Assembly (NCBI GenBank): GCA_001642005.1
Contig: LWCA01000005.1
Span: 1 to 64,000 of the forward strand
Length of the DNA stretch: 64,000 nucleotides
Source of the DNA: Intoshia linei
Lineage: Eukaryota; Orthonectida; Rhopaluridae
Direction: 5' to 3'
The notes beneath the pieces are model-generated. The model saw only the letters and a program-made list of their open reading frames with translations, made no database searches and had not been told where the DNA came from. Below, one piece after another: positions 12,565 to 23,640 of the stretch; position 1 is the stretch's first letter, and each line of letters opens with the position of its first letter. The translations under genes and the position numbers were made by a program.

Positions 12565-13104
12565 CAGGGGTGTGAATTTTTTTACTTTTTTGCGAAAATA
12601 CAAAAGTGCCACCCCATACGTGGAAGATGGGGTTGAATGATACACAATTATCAAAAAATTATATAAAAAGGATTAAAAAAAACCCTGGGGCAAAGCACTT
12701 CAAAATATGAATAATGAGCAAAATTTAATTTATTTTGTGTACTGAATTTCATAGTAATAATTATTTCCATAACAATTAATTTTCAATTTATATTTTTGTA
12801 TATTTATTCAGTTTTTTTATTGGAATCGGTTTTTTTATTAATTCGGCGTTCATGATTCGCTAGACGACAATTTTGCACATCTTTATAGCTATTTGTATAA
12901 AAAAATTTATATTTAAAATGATATTTTTAAGAAAATTGTCATATATTAGTTACTGTGAGCGATATATTATTCAAAACTTTAGAGGCGATGCCCCAGGGTT
13001 TTTTTAACTGTTGAGAGGTAAGATTGGGTGCAAATTAAATATTTTCAAAATGTTCATATGGTGGAAGGGTGCACTTTTGATATAAAAATTCGTTCACACC
13101 CCTA
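12565..13104. mobile_element. hAT-like element with a second inner inverted repeat
   Basis: Outer ends CAGGGGTGTGAA and TTCACACCCCTA are inverted; the flanks GTGACTAT and TTGTCTAT are a 6/8 duplication. Inside, AAAAAAACCCTGGGGCA (near 12675) pairs with TGCCCCAGGGTTTTTTT (near 12990), a second inverted pair. This is either a nested insertion or a long subterminal repeat. No coding frame. Confidence 0.55.
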
Positions 13105-13688
13105 TTGTCTATCACACATTGTATGTATTTAATATAGACATTATAGTTTTTACAATTTTATTTTTTCTGGAATTTATGCTATTTATGACAATTTTTAGGA
13201 TGAGTGTTTTTACTTTATTGTTAAGATTATACAACTCATTCTGTCTAATAAATTATACTGTTTTTACATTATTTTTAATATTATACAAATTCTGAATAAT
13301 ATATTAATTATTATTCTGAATAATACTAATAAAATGGATAACAATTTTTTTTAAATTGCTTTACACAAATATTAACAAAATAAATTTAACGCGGAATAAT
13401 TCACTTTAAATTAAAACGTAATGTGATATGACGGGTTCCCGTGTAACAAGTTTGGAACCAGTCCTTTAAATGATTGATAATAGTGAATAGTAGTATTCTT
13501 AGTTTAAAATTTCTAGGTAGAGTATAATGTTCGCCCTCGGTAGAGCTAGGATGCTGTTTGTACGAAGTACATAACAGTCAAGCTTGTAAATAATAAATTT
13601 TATCAAAAAATTAAAGTTAGAATCTAATTGTTATTTATTTATTTAATGTCATAAAAACTTTAATTCAATTTTCAAATTTATTTTGGCA
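13105..13688. other. Intergenic, no gene seen
   Basis: AT-rich. The stretch 13125-13250 matches 57530-57645 in the same orientation and so is a dispersed repeat. The promoter of the UVSSA-like gene should lie near its right end. Confidence 0.45.
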
Positions 13689-14996
13689 ATGGAAAAAACG
13701 TTTATTAAATACATGGAAAATGTGTTTGAAACGAAAAATATTGATGAAATTTCCCTATCTAATGAAAACAGACGTGCTTTACAACATTATTTCCAGTACA
13801 TTTCATTTAATGTTTAAAGTCGCCAAAGCGGTGAAACTTTTTAACGGATAATTTAAAATTTTAAATAAAAATTATGTTTAGAAACAAAAACTCTGAATTA
13901 TCAGAATTCTGCGAAAAATGTATAGATAAATTAACAGATTACAAGACAAACATAAACATACGTCTCAAAATTGCCAGAATGTGTTATTTTCTCTTTAACA
14001 AATCTGACACGTTCAGAACAAAATTATTAGAAAATATGAATTTTTTTGAATATACATTGAGTAATTTATATTTTTAACTTTTTACCAAGATTCAGCGTTT
14101 AAAGTTTAAACTTGGCAAAATTTAAATTTAATTTATAAATAGTTTACGTGTACAGATCACCACAATACAAAAAAAGAGGAAAAAATTTACACAAACAGTT
14201 GTTTTACGAAACAATGCTAAATTTGTGTATGTGGCGTTTAAATTTTTCATTAATCTACAAACCATTAGAAATAGCCTGTAATTTGATTATAAATAAATTT
14301 AAAATTAAATTAAACTATTGTGAGGCGGAAAAGTATCTTAAAGAACCAATTAATACTCCTACAAACTCTACTTTACTCAATGAACCAAGCCAAATAACCT
14401 CACCCTTGTCTAACATGTGGATAGGTTTTAAATTCAAAATTTATATTTAAATTCAAATAGATTTATTAAAAAGCACCAAAAATTATATTGATGAAAATAT
14501 TACCATGTATTGTCGACTTTTAAGCGATACTAACGAATTTTCCAAAATGATTATGGAAAATGCAAAAAATGATGTTGATTATTCTACATTTGAACACTTT
14601 GAAGATGGGCGAGTACATGGGATAACCGCAGGTTCTTATCATATACAAGGAAGTTTTAAAATAAACAATAAAATCGACATTAAAAGAACTATTGAAAATG
14701 ACACACTTGTTCATTCATATACAAAGCACATCAATGGGCCAATCCGAAACAGTTTAGCAAAAATTCAAAATATTATTCGTGTAAATTTTATATGCTATCA
14801 ACGATTTATTTATTTATTCATTTTTTAGTAGCACAACTATTTATGTAAATTAATAATTTAGATTTGGTCAAAATCTTCGAATTCAGATAATAGTTTATTA
14901 GATCGATTCAAAGAAGTTGAAAATTGTTTATTGGTTTGCGTTTCAACATTTTCACACCTCAATATACCATCATTGGATGAAGATGAAGGTTTTTAA
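13689..14996 (+). CDS. UVSSA: UVSSA-like protein, short form
   Basis: Five exons: 13689-13795, 13882-14060, 14143-14424, 14461-14780, 14862-14996; 340 residues, all in phase (introns 86, 82, 36, 81 bp). UVSSA works in transcription-coupled repair, recruiting TFIIH to stalled RNA polymerase II. Residues 1-95 match the VHS-like N-terminus in layout (a helix ending in RTKLLENMNFFEYTL, human FRMLVVSNFQEFLELTL). Residues 242-300 (HGITAGSYHIQGSFKI, then ENDTLVHSYTKHINGPIRN) follow the human order HGLGSHKYTLDVELCSEGLKV...ENEDNLALIHA. The protein ends in DEDEGF, at about the place of the human acidic TFIIH-binding segment, and lacks the C-terminal DUF2043 region. I recalled the human sequence from memory and have not run an alignment. 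Confidence 0.7.
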
Positions 14997-15349
14997 TATT
15001 ATATATTCATATCGGTTATAATTGTAAAATTTAGATACCTTACATTTCATACAAGTGTAGTACATGGATGTATTGCTAAAGCAAATAAATATATATTTGC
15101 GCTTTGATTCAGTTTTAAAAAGTGTGAACCTCGCATAAATGTATTTGTGACATTGAATAGCAACAATTTTAGACAAGACTAATTTTCAAAGTTAAATTAA
15201 CAAAATACATTTACAAATGAACATATTTATTTTTAAATAAATACATTACAAATAAAAAATATTAAGCTGAAGTTTTATTTTTATATTTGCAAGGCTCGTG
15301 TTTAATTCTATAAATATGTATGAACTTTATACATTATATATAATGTACC

Positions 15350-15609
15350 CAGGGCTGTAGAGAGGGCTAGGGCCATATGGCCTAAAGTCATGAGGACCCT
15401 ACTTTTTAAATTTATTAATAGGTCATGTTTGAAAGTTTCTTAAGGATACCAAAATTACCATATAAAATGTTCTATGCGATTTCCAACGGTTATTTTTAAT
15501 TTTTAGGTAATGAACAATCAATTAAGTAATGTTTAGAGGTCCTATTTTTTAAAAAATTTTTTTTAGGGACCTAAAATTTCCAGCCTACTGCTGGCTCTCC
15601 ACGGCCCTG
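15350..15609. mobile_element. hAT-type MITE, 260 bp, perfect 8-bp duplication
   Basis: Ends CAGGGCTGTAGAGAGGGCTAG and CTGGCTCTCCACGGCCCTG are inverted. The flanks AATGTACC at 15342-15349 and 15610-15617 are identical, so the element is intact. A truncated relative starts at 43831. Confidence 0.88.
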
Positions 15610-15915
15610 AATGTACCCTATTTCGGATAAAATTATATAAACAGTGACGGCTTTTATATAAATTTTACCATTATGCAACAAGATTTCAAGTGTGGAATCA
15701 TCTTAGAATTCTCAGAAAATTTGATTTCCAAATTATAAATATTTGCGCCTATCTCTACATTATACAAAGTTATAATGCATCCAGTCGACCTATTTTAAAA
15801 ATATCATTACAATTTTCAACTATAAAACATTTATTTTTAGATTATGCCAATATTAGGAGTGTCACAAAAAAAATAATTAAATTAGATAAAAATTTGTGGA
15901 GTCGTTTATTTTAAA

Positions 15916-16064
15916 TACAGTATTCTCTAACTTAGTACTTAGACTAAGTATTTTCCAAAAAAAACCTTTAATTTAAAGGTTTTATCTGCTGTTTTTATAA
16001 TTTTAAATTCTTATCTCGCCAACTTTTTCTAAATCCCAAAAATGGTTACAGAGAGAATACTGTA
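15916..16064. mobile_element. Tc1/mariner-type MITE, TA-flanked
   Basis: A 149-bp unit bounded by TA, with perfect inverted ends CAGTATTCTCT and AGAGAATACTG. TA duplication and CAGT ends fit the Tc1/mariner-pogo group. It also contains an inner palindrome (AAAACC...GGTTTT near 15961-15983). Confidence 0.75.
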
Positions 16065-16602
16065 CTTACAAAACTTAAAATATAATTTTATTGATAAGAA
16101 CTTGTAACTTTATTTAACATTATTTATTTTCGCCTTTAGAAATAATTTTTATTAAAAGTATAAGAATTTTAAACATCAATAAAATACAAAGTAAACGAGC
16201 TAGAATTTAATTTAAATCTTAAAGTTTTAAAAATTCACAACCTAACCAATATATTAAAAATTAATACTATTGTATTATTGGAAAGGGTTGATTAAAAAAA
16301 TTTTATTTTCATTATTAATGATTATACTGAAACAAAATTACTCGACTTCAGTGTATTTCATAACAAGTAAGTTTATACACTCTGAATCAGTTTTTAACAC
16401 GACACTATTTATAGATTTGTCAAAAGAAACTACTGCACAAGTATAGTTTTCAAATTTCTAAATTTACATTAAATAATTCAACGTCATATTTTTACCTGCA
16501 TTTCTGGGATCTTAAACATAATTTTCTCATTTAAATCAATGCTTTTCTCTTGTGCTTTTGAATTTCCTAATTGTTTTAATTAAAACGGAAAATAAATTAC
16601 TA

Positions 16603-16775
16603 CAGGGGTTCCCATATACACGGACCGATAATTTCATATTAAATATTTCACGAATTAGTTTTACAATACGATTTTTAAGAAGCATTACAACTATACTGCA
16701 CAATATTCTTAGTTCAATGTTACATTTTTCACTAGGAGAGTTAGTGGTCCGCAGACTCGTATTTGGAAACCGCTG
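16603..16775. mobile_element. hAT-type MITE, 173 bp
   Basis: Inverted ends CAGGGGTTCCCATATAC...GGACC and GGTCCGCAGACTCGTATTTG...CCGCTG. The flanks AATTACTA and CATTACAA agree at 6 of 8. A relative is at 41146-41341. Open frames on both strands here are artefacts of the element. Confidence 0.68.
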
Positions 16776-17019
16776 CATTACAAGAGGAATACCACAAATT
16801 GTTAGAAAGTGACAAAATTTTTTATTTGAGATAAACTTTAAAAAAAGAAATAAATAAGTTGTTTATAAACTTTAAAAAAAAAATAAATAAGTTGTTTATA
16901 AACTTTTAAATACCGGGGATGCAATCAAAATAAGCAAAGATATTAACCTGAATCGTACAAATTTTACCAAAAAGAAAAAAATGATTGTATTACATCTATG
17001 TAATTATATTAAAACTGCA

Positions 17020-17713
17020 GTACAGTGATTCTTTTACTGGGGTGCGTTTTCAATTCGAAAAGTTGTTCAATAATTACAATGCACTTTAGGTAATATAACA
17101 TGAAATCTCTACGAAAAAACCTCCAGTAATTGTTTTAAAATTCAGTTCTGGGATTTAAACAAAAATGTTTCAAAGTAGAAAACAGTTATACTTAATTGTA
17201 CTAAATTTTGATTCTGCATGCGACTGACAAGTTTTGATATTCCGACGAACGTATTTGCAGACTGAAAATAAATGTTATAGCTCATTTTTTTAAAAATAAA
17301 CGTTAACCCTTATTTCATTAAAATCAAACTTTATCATCCAATTTTCGCGAAATTTTAATTTTATTAAACCTTAAAATAACCGATCAAAATCAATTAATAA
17401 TAAAATCTGTTAATTATATTGTATATCAAGCATTGCCAATTTTTGTCCATAAAGAAAAATCATGGTGCGTCAATGAGACAGTGCAGAGTAATAGACCCAC
17501 ATAACAACTGTACTTACACAGTAAATAAAGGCCTAGAGAAGATACGATAAAAGTAAAATTAAAAATTAATTTTAATTTTCTCGTTCCAGGTTTTCTTCTA
17601 TTAACTTTTAGTATTAATGATGAATAGCAAAAATTATTACTAAAAATATATTAGTTTATAAATTGATTTTTAAAATCATAACACCCCAGTTGAAAAAGTA
17701 GTAAATCACTGAA
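17020..17713. repeat. Possible TIR pair, about 0.7 kb
   Basis: TACAGTGATTCTTTTACTGG at 17020 is partly the reverse complement of CACCCCAG...AAATCACTG near 17682-17711. No target duplication is clear and no coding frame lies between. It may be a degraded mariner-type element. Confidence 0.3.
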
Positions 17714-17752
17714 AACGAATAGTTAATAGATAAATGAAATAATTTAAAAGAT

Positions 17753-20327
17753 TTAATTACAGTTACCGATTATTGACTTTATATGCTTCAATTTTTCAAC
17801 AAATTCATTACAAATGGTATCATATTTGAACCGCAGAGCAATTTGTTCATGTTTTGTTACTAAAGATTCTCCTTCATCAACAAAATTATTCACATATAAA
17901 CATATAGATTTTACAGAATCTGCATTAGGTGTTGGATTAATATCATGAGTAATTTTGAAATTGACGCAAATTTTTTCAGAAGTATCGCGTCTCAGTATGA
18001 CTCGATAAGTATTAGTCGGAGTATGATGAAGAATTTTTATTGTTCCAGTTCCCCGTTCAATCCAAGTATTATCAGTAAGCCTATAGCATTTTGATCTACT
18101 TTCCCAAAAAACTACTTCGGCTTCTTCTCCACTCTGCATTTCAACATTATCAAGAGATACTACAGGTTTAAAATCAGCAGTGCATTCATACTGACCATCT
18201 GAAGTATTTAAGCTGGAATTAAAATTACTAAAAGCAAATGGTTTATTTTCAGATTTATTTAATACGGGGAACCCCTTTTGATTGAACCCTTGATCTTTTT
18301 TATCCTTATTAAAATCAAAGAAACTATTCTTTTTCTGTGCACTGTTACTAGCAATTTCAGTAAACAAATTTCCAGAAGAAGGAGAACCAGTAGTGTTGAA
18401 TATATTGAATGCTGGTTTGTTTTCATTTTTACCAAATATAAGATTTGATTCAGTCTTTTCCTTTGGCTCTTCCTTGGTATTTTTACTCATTGCCGCAAAA
18501 ATATTTTTGTTTTTGTCACCAATGGATTCAAACAATTTAGAGGGAGCAAATGTACTTTTACTAGTAAATAAATTTTCCTTTGGTTTTTCTGGTGTTTTAA
18601 CCTGTTCTAATTCCTTTTCAATTATTTTTGGAGTTGATAGTTTGTCTGATAGTGTAATAAATGTTTCAAAAGCTGGATTAACGTTTTCGTTGTCAGAGGC
18701 TTCTTCTTCACTTGAAGCCGACTCTTCCTTTTCAAACTCTTTAGCATTCATCACCCTTATTTGAATTTCTTTTTGAACACTTTTATAAATTTTGGAAAAG
18801 TCAATAACGTCATTTGATCTTATAAAACGAAATTTAAATATTTTAGGATCCTTACATTGCATAAATTGTTTTTTGATAATTAAATTATTTTTTGCACCAG
18901 AATCGTCAATAAAATCTTGGGTATCGACATCAAATATTATTAAATTTTGATCCTTCTCAGAGTGACATAACACAATACGAGTGCAAGTAATGTCATCCTT
19001 ATCGGACAACATGGCTATACAACCAATGTTGATATTTTGCAAATTTTCAATTGAAAATTTATCCTGACTAATGTATCCTAGGAAGGATACTTTTTCGTTA
19101 TTCTTTGTTACCTTGTTAATTATAAGAACCAATTCTTCCTGATACATGGTTAAACTCTTGGTTTTAATATTCAAATTTGTAAAACTCTTTGTCGTGTCAG
19201 CAACATTGTTTTTAACTAGACCAAAAATAAAAAACAAAAGAAAACAAACAACCTTCAATTTCTTTATCCAGATATCTAGGTAAAATGGGTTGAGCGATTT
19301 TGGCAGTGGGTTCAGGCACTTTTTCTGTGGGCACAACAGCTTGGTCAATGTTTCTTTCACAGTAGAAATTTGGATTGGAAGGTTGTGAATACATGACATG
19401 TTGATTTCTATACATATTATTGTACATAGATTGTTGGCTTGAATGTAAAAATGATCCTTTAGTTCTGTCCAAGCTCATTTGAAATCCGTCAAGTTTAAGC
19501 TAAATATAAATAAATCTTATCAGATTAAATTAACCATCAATTGATTCAACATTAAATCCGACCTAGACTGGTGTATACTGTTCAACTCCAACATTGTTCT
19601 TAACGAGGACTAATTTATGATTAGACAGTATAATAAATGATTACCGTTAAATTTCGATTATCCTCCGACATTGATTTTATAGAATTTGCCATAGGAAGAA
19701 TAGATTCCTTTTTAAAATAATTTATCAATTTATTTGTTAATAAAAAGTTACCGATAAAATACAAATATTTTTATTTATATTTTTCAACTCGTTGAGTAAA
19801 TTTGAATTGTTGTTGGTAGGAGTAGAATTTACTACACCAATGAAATCACTTTTAACATCTTTAACCTGAAATAATAAATTAAATAGTGAATAAGGATTTA
19901 ACCAGCTTTAAGTTCTGATAGACCCGATGAATTTAAAAATTTTGCAATTGGAAGAGATTTTAATAAAAATAAAAAAAAAACAAAAATTTCCAAATTTTCG
20001 CACCTGATGACTAAAAATAAATCAATACTGAGGTGTAATTTACTCGTAGTAGATACGAATCACAGTACAGTAATATCTCGATTTAGTCACTTTTGATTAC
20101 TTACCTTCTAGTTTATTTAGAAACAATTTTAAGCCAAAAATATTTTTTACAATCATAGATATGTAATTTTGACTTTACATTTAACTCCAAATAAACTAAA
20201 ATTAAGTAATGGAACGTGACTAAATCGAGATATCACTGTATATTAAATTAATTATTAAAATAAATATTACGTCAGATCTCAATTTTGATCGATTGAATAT
20301 GTCGTCAAATTTAGATTTATCCGACAT
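17753..20327 (-). CDS. RanBP2/Nup358-like nucleoporin, short form with C-terminal Ran-binding domain
   Basis: Five exons on the minus strand: 20327-20271, 19865-19752, 19707-19645, 19499-19253, 19215-17753; 647 residues, phases all consistent (last intron 37 bp). The C-terminal 135 residues are a Ran-binding domain: FKPVVSLDNVEMQSGEEAE, then WIERGTGTIKILHH, YRVILRRD and QIALRFK, very close to RanBP2 RanBD repeats. The N-terminus (MSDKSKFDDIFNRSK) has short coiled-coil-like exons. The middle is Ser/Lys rich with sparse phenylalanine dipeptides but few true FG repeats. Residues of about 170-300 may be a diverged PH/RanBD-like domain. It probably binds RanGTP at the nuclear pore. The TPR, zinc-finger and SUMO-ligase modules of vertebrate RanBP2 are absent. 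Nup50 is an alternative, but this RanBD is closer to RanBP2. Intron 1 holds a mariner MITE. Confidence 0.75.
20066..20240. mobile_element. Tc1/mariner-type MITE in intron 1 of the RanBP2-like gene
   Basis: A 175-bp unit with long inverted ends: TACAGTAATATCTCGATTTA on the left matches the reverse complement of TAAATCGAGATATCACTGTA on the right with one mismatch. TA at both edges. No coding frame. Confidence 0.85.
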
Positions 20328-20566
20328 GTTAAAATTTCAATTTTTAGGATTACCAACAGAATGAATGAAATCTACTTTAAAATTTAAATTTATCCGAGCG
20401 ATATAATAATATGAAGTGGAATTTATTGTATATTTCTACAATCTTTTTACAAAATCTAAAGTTTTTGTTCATTTGTAAATTTAAAATTACGCAATGAATT
20501 TGCATTAGATTCAGAGTTACCAAATTAACGCCTATTTACGTAGCTCAGCTTCCTAACTGACTAAAC

Positions 20567-20843
20567 CAGTGATTCTTAACCTGGGCGATAGCGCCCCCCT
20601 TGGGGCGTTTTTATGATCGAATGAGGCGATATGGGGGCGAAAATATTTTTATCGCATCAGTTGGGATTCCAACATAACATCACATTATAACCGTTCAATG
20701 AGCCTAGCTGGCACAGTGGTTATAGTTACATAATTATTTTGTAGAAAGGATTTGTATTGATCTTTGGAATCTTTGTATTTAGGTGAACTCGTTAGAATTA
20801 AACATTATATGCAATTTTAATTAACAACGTAATTAGTATTTAT
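20567..20843 (+). mobile_element. 5' part of a hAT transposon (copy 1)
   Basis: Starts with the hAT-like end CAGTGATTCTTAACCTGGGC and a GC-rich palindromic stretch (GGGCGATAGCGCCCC). The next 260 bp repeat at about 59963-60260 with few changes; there the same sequence leads into a transposase open region. At 20841 the match breaks off, at a TA where a pogo-like element begins. Confidence 0.7.
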
Positions 20844-21060
20844 AATACAGTGATATATTAAATTAAAGTTGTTGTTTTAATTGTATTATATTTATTTCCG
20901 TCCAACATGCATTTAAACATTTTACAAAAATTAGAAATATTAAAAGATATTGATAATGAAATGAAACCATCTCAAATATCTCTTAAATATGGGGTTTCAT
21001 TAGGAATAATATATTATATAAAGAAAAATAAAGATTATTTATATAGTAAGTGTGTGTTAA
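20841..21060 (+). mobile_element. Pogo/Tigger-like transposon, N-terminal HTH exon
   Basis: Begins TACAGTGATAT at the point where hAT copy 1 is interrupted. An ATG at 20907 opens a 46-codon exon ending at a GTAAGT donor near 21047. It encodes KLEILKDIDNEMKPSQISLK followed by YGVSLGIIYYIKKNK, the pattern of a CENP-B/Pipsqueak N-terminal helix-turn-helix as in pogo and Tigger transposases. The rest of the transposase is not visible, so this is a fragment. Confidence 0.5.
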
Positions 21061-21289
21061 ATATTTATTAATGTTAAAATTTTTATTATGATCAATTTTA
21101 GACAGTTTAGTTTTACATTTCTATTTTAACTTATATTTATAATAATAGCAAGACTTTTAATAACGGTGGTTATACTCTAATGAATGTCAATAATATTGAG
21201 AAATAAGTATTAAATTGGTAAATGTTACTTAGATATTTATTTATAATAATATATTATAGGCAATATTTATAAAAATTAATGCCTTAAAT

Positions 21290-21793
21290 CAGCCATTCTC
21301 AACGGGGTCCATAAAAATTATATACATTTATTACATATTATAGACAGTAACATAAGGTCGTTTTTAAAACATAAAGGCTCAGAAATACTAATATAAAATG
21401 TGAAAATCATGTAAAAGTATTCTTTAATATTAAATTATTTTATTAAATATTATGACCAAGCCAAGTTTCTAGTCACAAAAAAAGCTTTAAATTTCAAATT
21501 GAAAATGGGACAAAAAATGAGTAAATATTCATGATTCTATAAAATATCAACCAAGGGATATAAAATATGTAGTAAACAATTAATAATGTACTGTAAACAA
21601 TACCCGAAAAACATGTTCCATTTTCGGATTAAAGAATAATATGAATAGTTCATGAAGTTTATCATCTCGCAAAAATAGAGTACTCCATGTATTTTGACCA
21701 TCATTCGTTTCACCCAAATGTAATGATTCATTTAAATTGTCATTATTATTAATTTTTTTGGGGTCCACAGCGAAAAAGGGTTGAGAATGCCTG
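21290..21793. mobile_element. hAT-type MITE, 504 bp
   Basis: Inverted ends CAGCCATTCTCAAC and GTTGAGAATGCCTG, with flanks CCTTAAAT and CATTAAAT (7 of 8). The complete relative at 33932-34631 lies in the opposite orientation. Short minus-strand frames inside encode no recognisable domain. Confidence 0.75.
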
Positions 21794-22142
21794 CATTAAA
21801 TAATAAAAAGAGAATTCATAATAATATTGAAATCGCTACATAAATATTGCTATTAGTTATTCGCGATTTTTTGAACACATTTTGCAACTATTTTTGTTAA
21901 AAAATCGAGAATAACCTGTAGTTGATTCACTTTTAAATGAATGACCATTATTGTATAAAATCAAAAAAATCTTACTCTATCAAATTTGAACAATTTCATG
22001 TTAAAGTTAAAAAAATGTATACATGTGTTATGATTATTCTTTATGGTGAATTTCAAATTTTGTCTATTTGTTAATTATTAAAACTTAATTTAAAAAAAAT
22101 CTGGATTATCAATAATTTTGTGTCATGGGATTATATTTGCGT
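21506..22142. repeat. Exact 637-bp repeat, copy 1, ending at a single N
   Basis: As far as I can read, identical to 23641-24277. It ends exactly at the N at 22143. It includes the right part of the 504-bp MITE and a hairpin: GTTATTCGCGATTTTTTGAAC near 21856 pairs imperfectly with GTTAAAAAATCGAGAATAAC near 21896. Confidence 0.9.
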
Positions 22143-22143
22143 N

Positions 22144-23639
22144 ATATTGAAATCGTTATTTAAATATTTTTATTAGTTATTCGCGATTTTTTGAACACAT
22201 TTTGCAACTATTTTTGTCAAAAAATCGAGAATAACCTGTATTAAAAAAAGATGCCGTTATTATTCTATTGATTATTTGAACTATGGAGTTATTCTTTTAT
22301 CAAATAATATAAAACTTCCAATGTGTTTAATATGCGAAAAAGTATTTTAGTTATTTAAATATTTTAATTATAACTCAGATTTTATCAAATGAAAAAATGA
22401 AACCTTCACGAATGGTGGTTCATTTGAAAGGAAAGCATCCCGATAAAGCTGAAAAAAATTTTGAATACTTTCGTAATTTAAAAATTAATTATGAAGGCCC
22501 ATTTACTACCAATAATTTGTTTAATAAACAAAAAGATATTACAAATAAAGAACTTATAGTATCATATGAAATATCAAAGTTTATTGCGGAATGTTTATCA
22601 TTGGAGAATCATTAATTATACCATCGTTACAAATTGTAATGAAAAGGATGATACCTAATTTTGCTGATCTTTCGATCTCTATTACACTGAGCAATAGTAC
22701 GGTATCATTAAGAATATACGAAATGGCTTCTAATGTTGAAACGAAACTACTCCCCTATTTAAGAAAGACAGAATTTTCAATACAATTGGATAAAAGTTTA
22801 TGATGTAACAATAATGTGTTATTAATAGTTTATGTGCGCTATCTGAATAATTTTCAAGAAATTTCTGATGATTTACTATTTGTTACAGAATTAGAACTTG
22901 ATACAAAAGGCTCCACAATTTTCAAATCAGTTTTAGACTATTTTAATGAAAACAACATTTCAATAAGAAACGTCATAGCTTGTGCAACTGATGGGATTCT
23001 TGCCATGATAGGCCGACATCGTGGGTTTATCGCTCATTTAAAAAAATTAAATTTGAAATTGTTTGCAATACATTGCATCGTACATCGCCAACGCTTTGTT
23101 TCTAAAAATTTGAGTGATAAATGGATGCTACACTAAATGTGGTTATCAAATGTGTTAATAAAATAAAATCCCACCCATTGAATGATATAATTTTCTCAAA
23201 TTTATGCTTTGAAAATAATGATAAATTTCATTAAACTGTTAATGCATACTGAAGTTAGATGGCTCTCAAAAGGAAAGTTTTTAAAGCGTTTTTATAATTT
23301 ATACGACTCTGTTACTGAATTTTTTATGAAAATTAATGATGAATTTTATGATAAACTTGCTAATTTAAAATGCGATGTGGCTTATCTTGCTGATATTTTT
23401 GGAAATTTAAATGATGTTAATTTACAATTACAAGGAAATATTATTGATATGATGTATACATTATACATCATATAATGTGGATATGATTTATAATATGTTG
23501 ATATATTATAAATCATATCAATATTTATAAGATATGTTTATAATCTTATAAACATATAAGACTTTATATGTCTTATAAAGGCCAAGGGAGTAGTGTTATC
23601 ATTCATTAATAAACTTGAATTTTACCGGACTGCATTTCA
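22144..23639 (+). pseudogene. hAT transposase (ZBED5/SCAND3-like), broken copy 1
   Basis: A segment between two single Ns. After a diverged right end of the pogo-like hairpin element (22144-22236), a transposase reads in pieces: about 22397-22615, 22591-22803, 22804-23136 and 23239-23447, with frameshifts and stops between them. Motifs include HLKGKHPDKAEKNFEYF (BED/dimer region), IPSLQIVMKRM, the domain stretch ACATDGILAMIGRHRGFIAH and TEVRWLSKGKFLKRFYNL, typical of the ZBED5-type hAT family. The frame resumes at 23580-23639 (VLSFINKLEFYRTAF) and is cut at the N at 23640. In copy 2 the residues that follow (QRHDVTNFVNL) are present. Not functional. Confidence 0.85.
23447..23578. repeat. Four consecutive perfect palindromes
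   Basis: Arms: 23447-23458 with 23462-23473 (12 bp), 23480-23496 with 23503-23519 (17 bp), 23532-23543 with 23546-23557 (12 bp), 23556-23563 with 23571-23578 (8 bp). Loops are 2 to 7 bases. The block interrupts the transposase frame after the conserved QLQGN motif. Confidence 0.9.
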
Positions 23640-23640
23640 N

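Larger units (their letters stand above)
14997..17752. other. Intergenic, transposon-rich
   Basis: Contains three compact TIR elements listed separately (15350-15609, 15916-16064, 16603-16775). Open frames at 15690-15914 and 16536-16812 are short, have no family match and partly overlay the MITEs, so I treat them as chance. No RNA gene seen. Confidence 0.5.

Noticed and set aside
16536-16812. Overlapping open frames on both strands
   Set aside because: They overlay the 173-bp hAT MITE and its flanks; inverted ends create frames on both strands.
18393-18764. 123-codon plus-strand frame
   Set aside because: It is the antisense shadow of the RanBP2-like exon.
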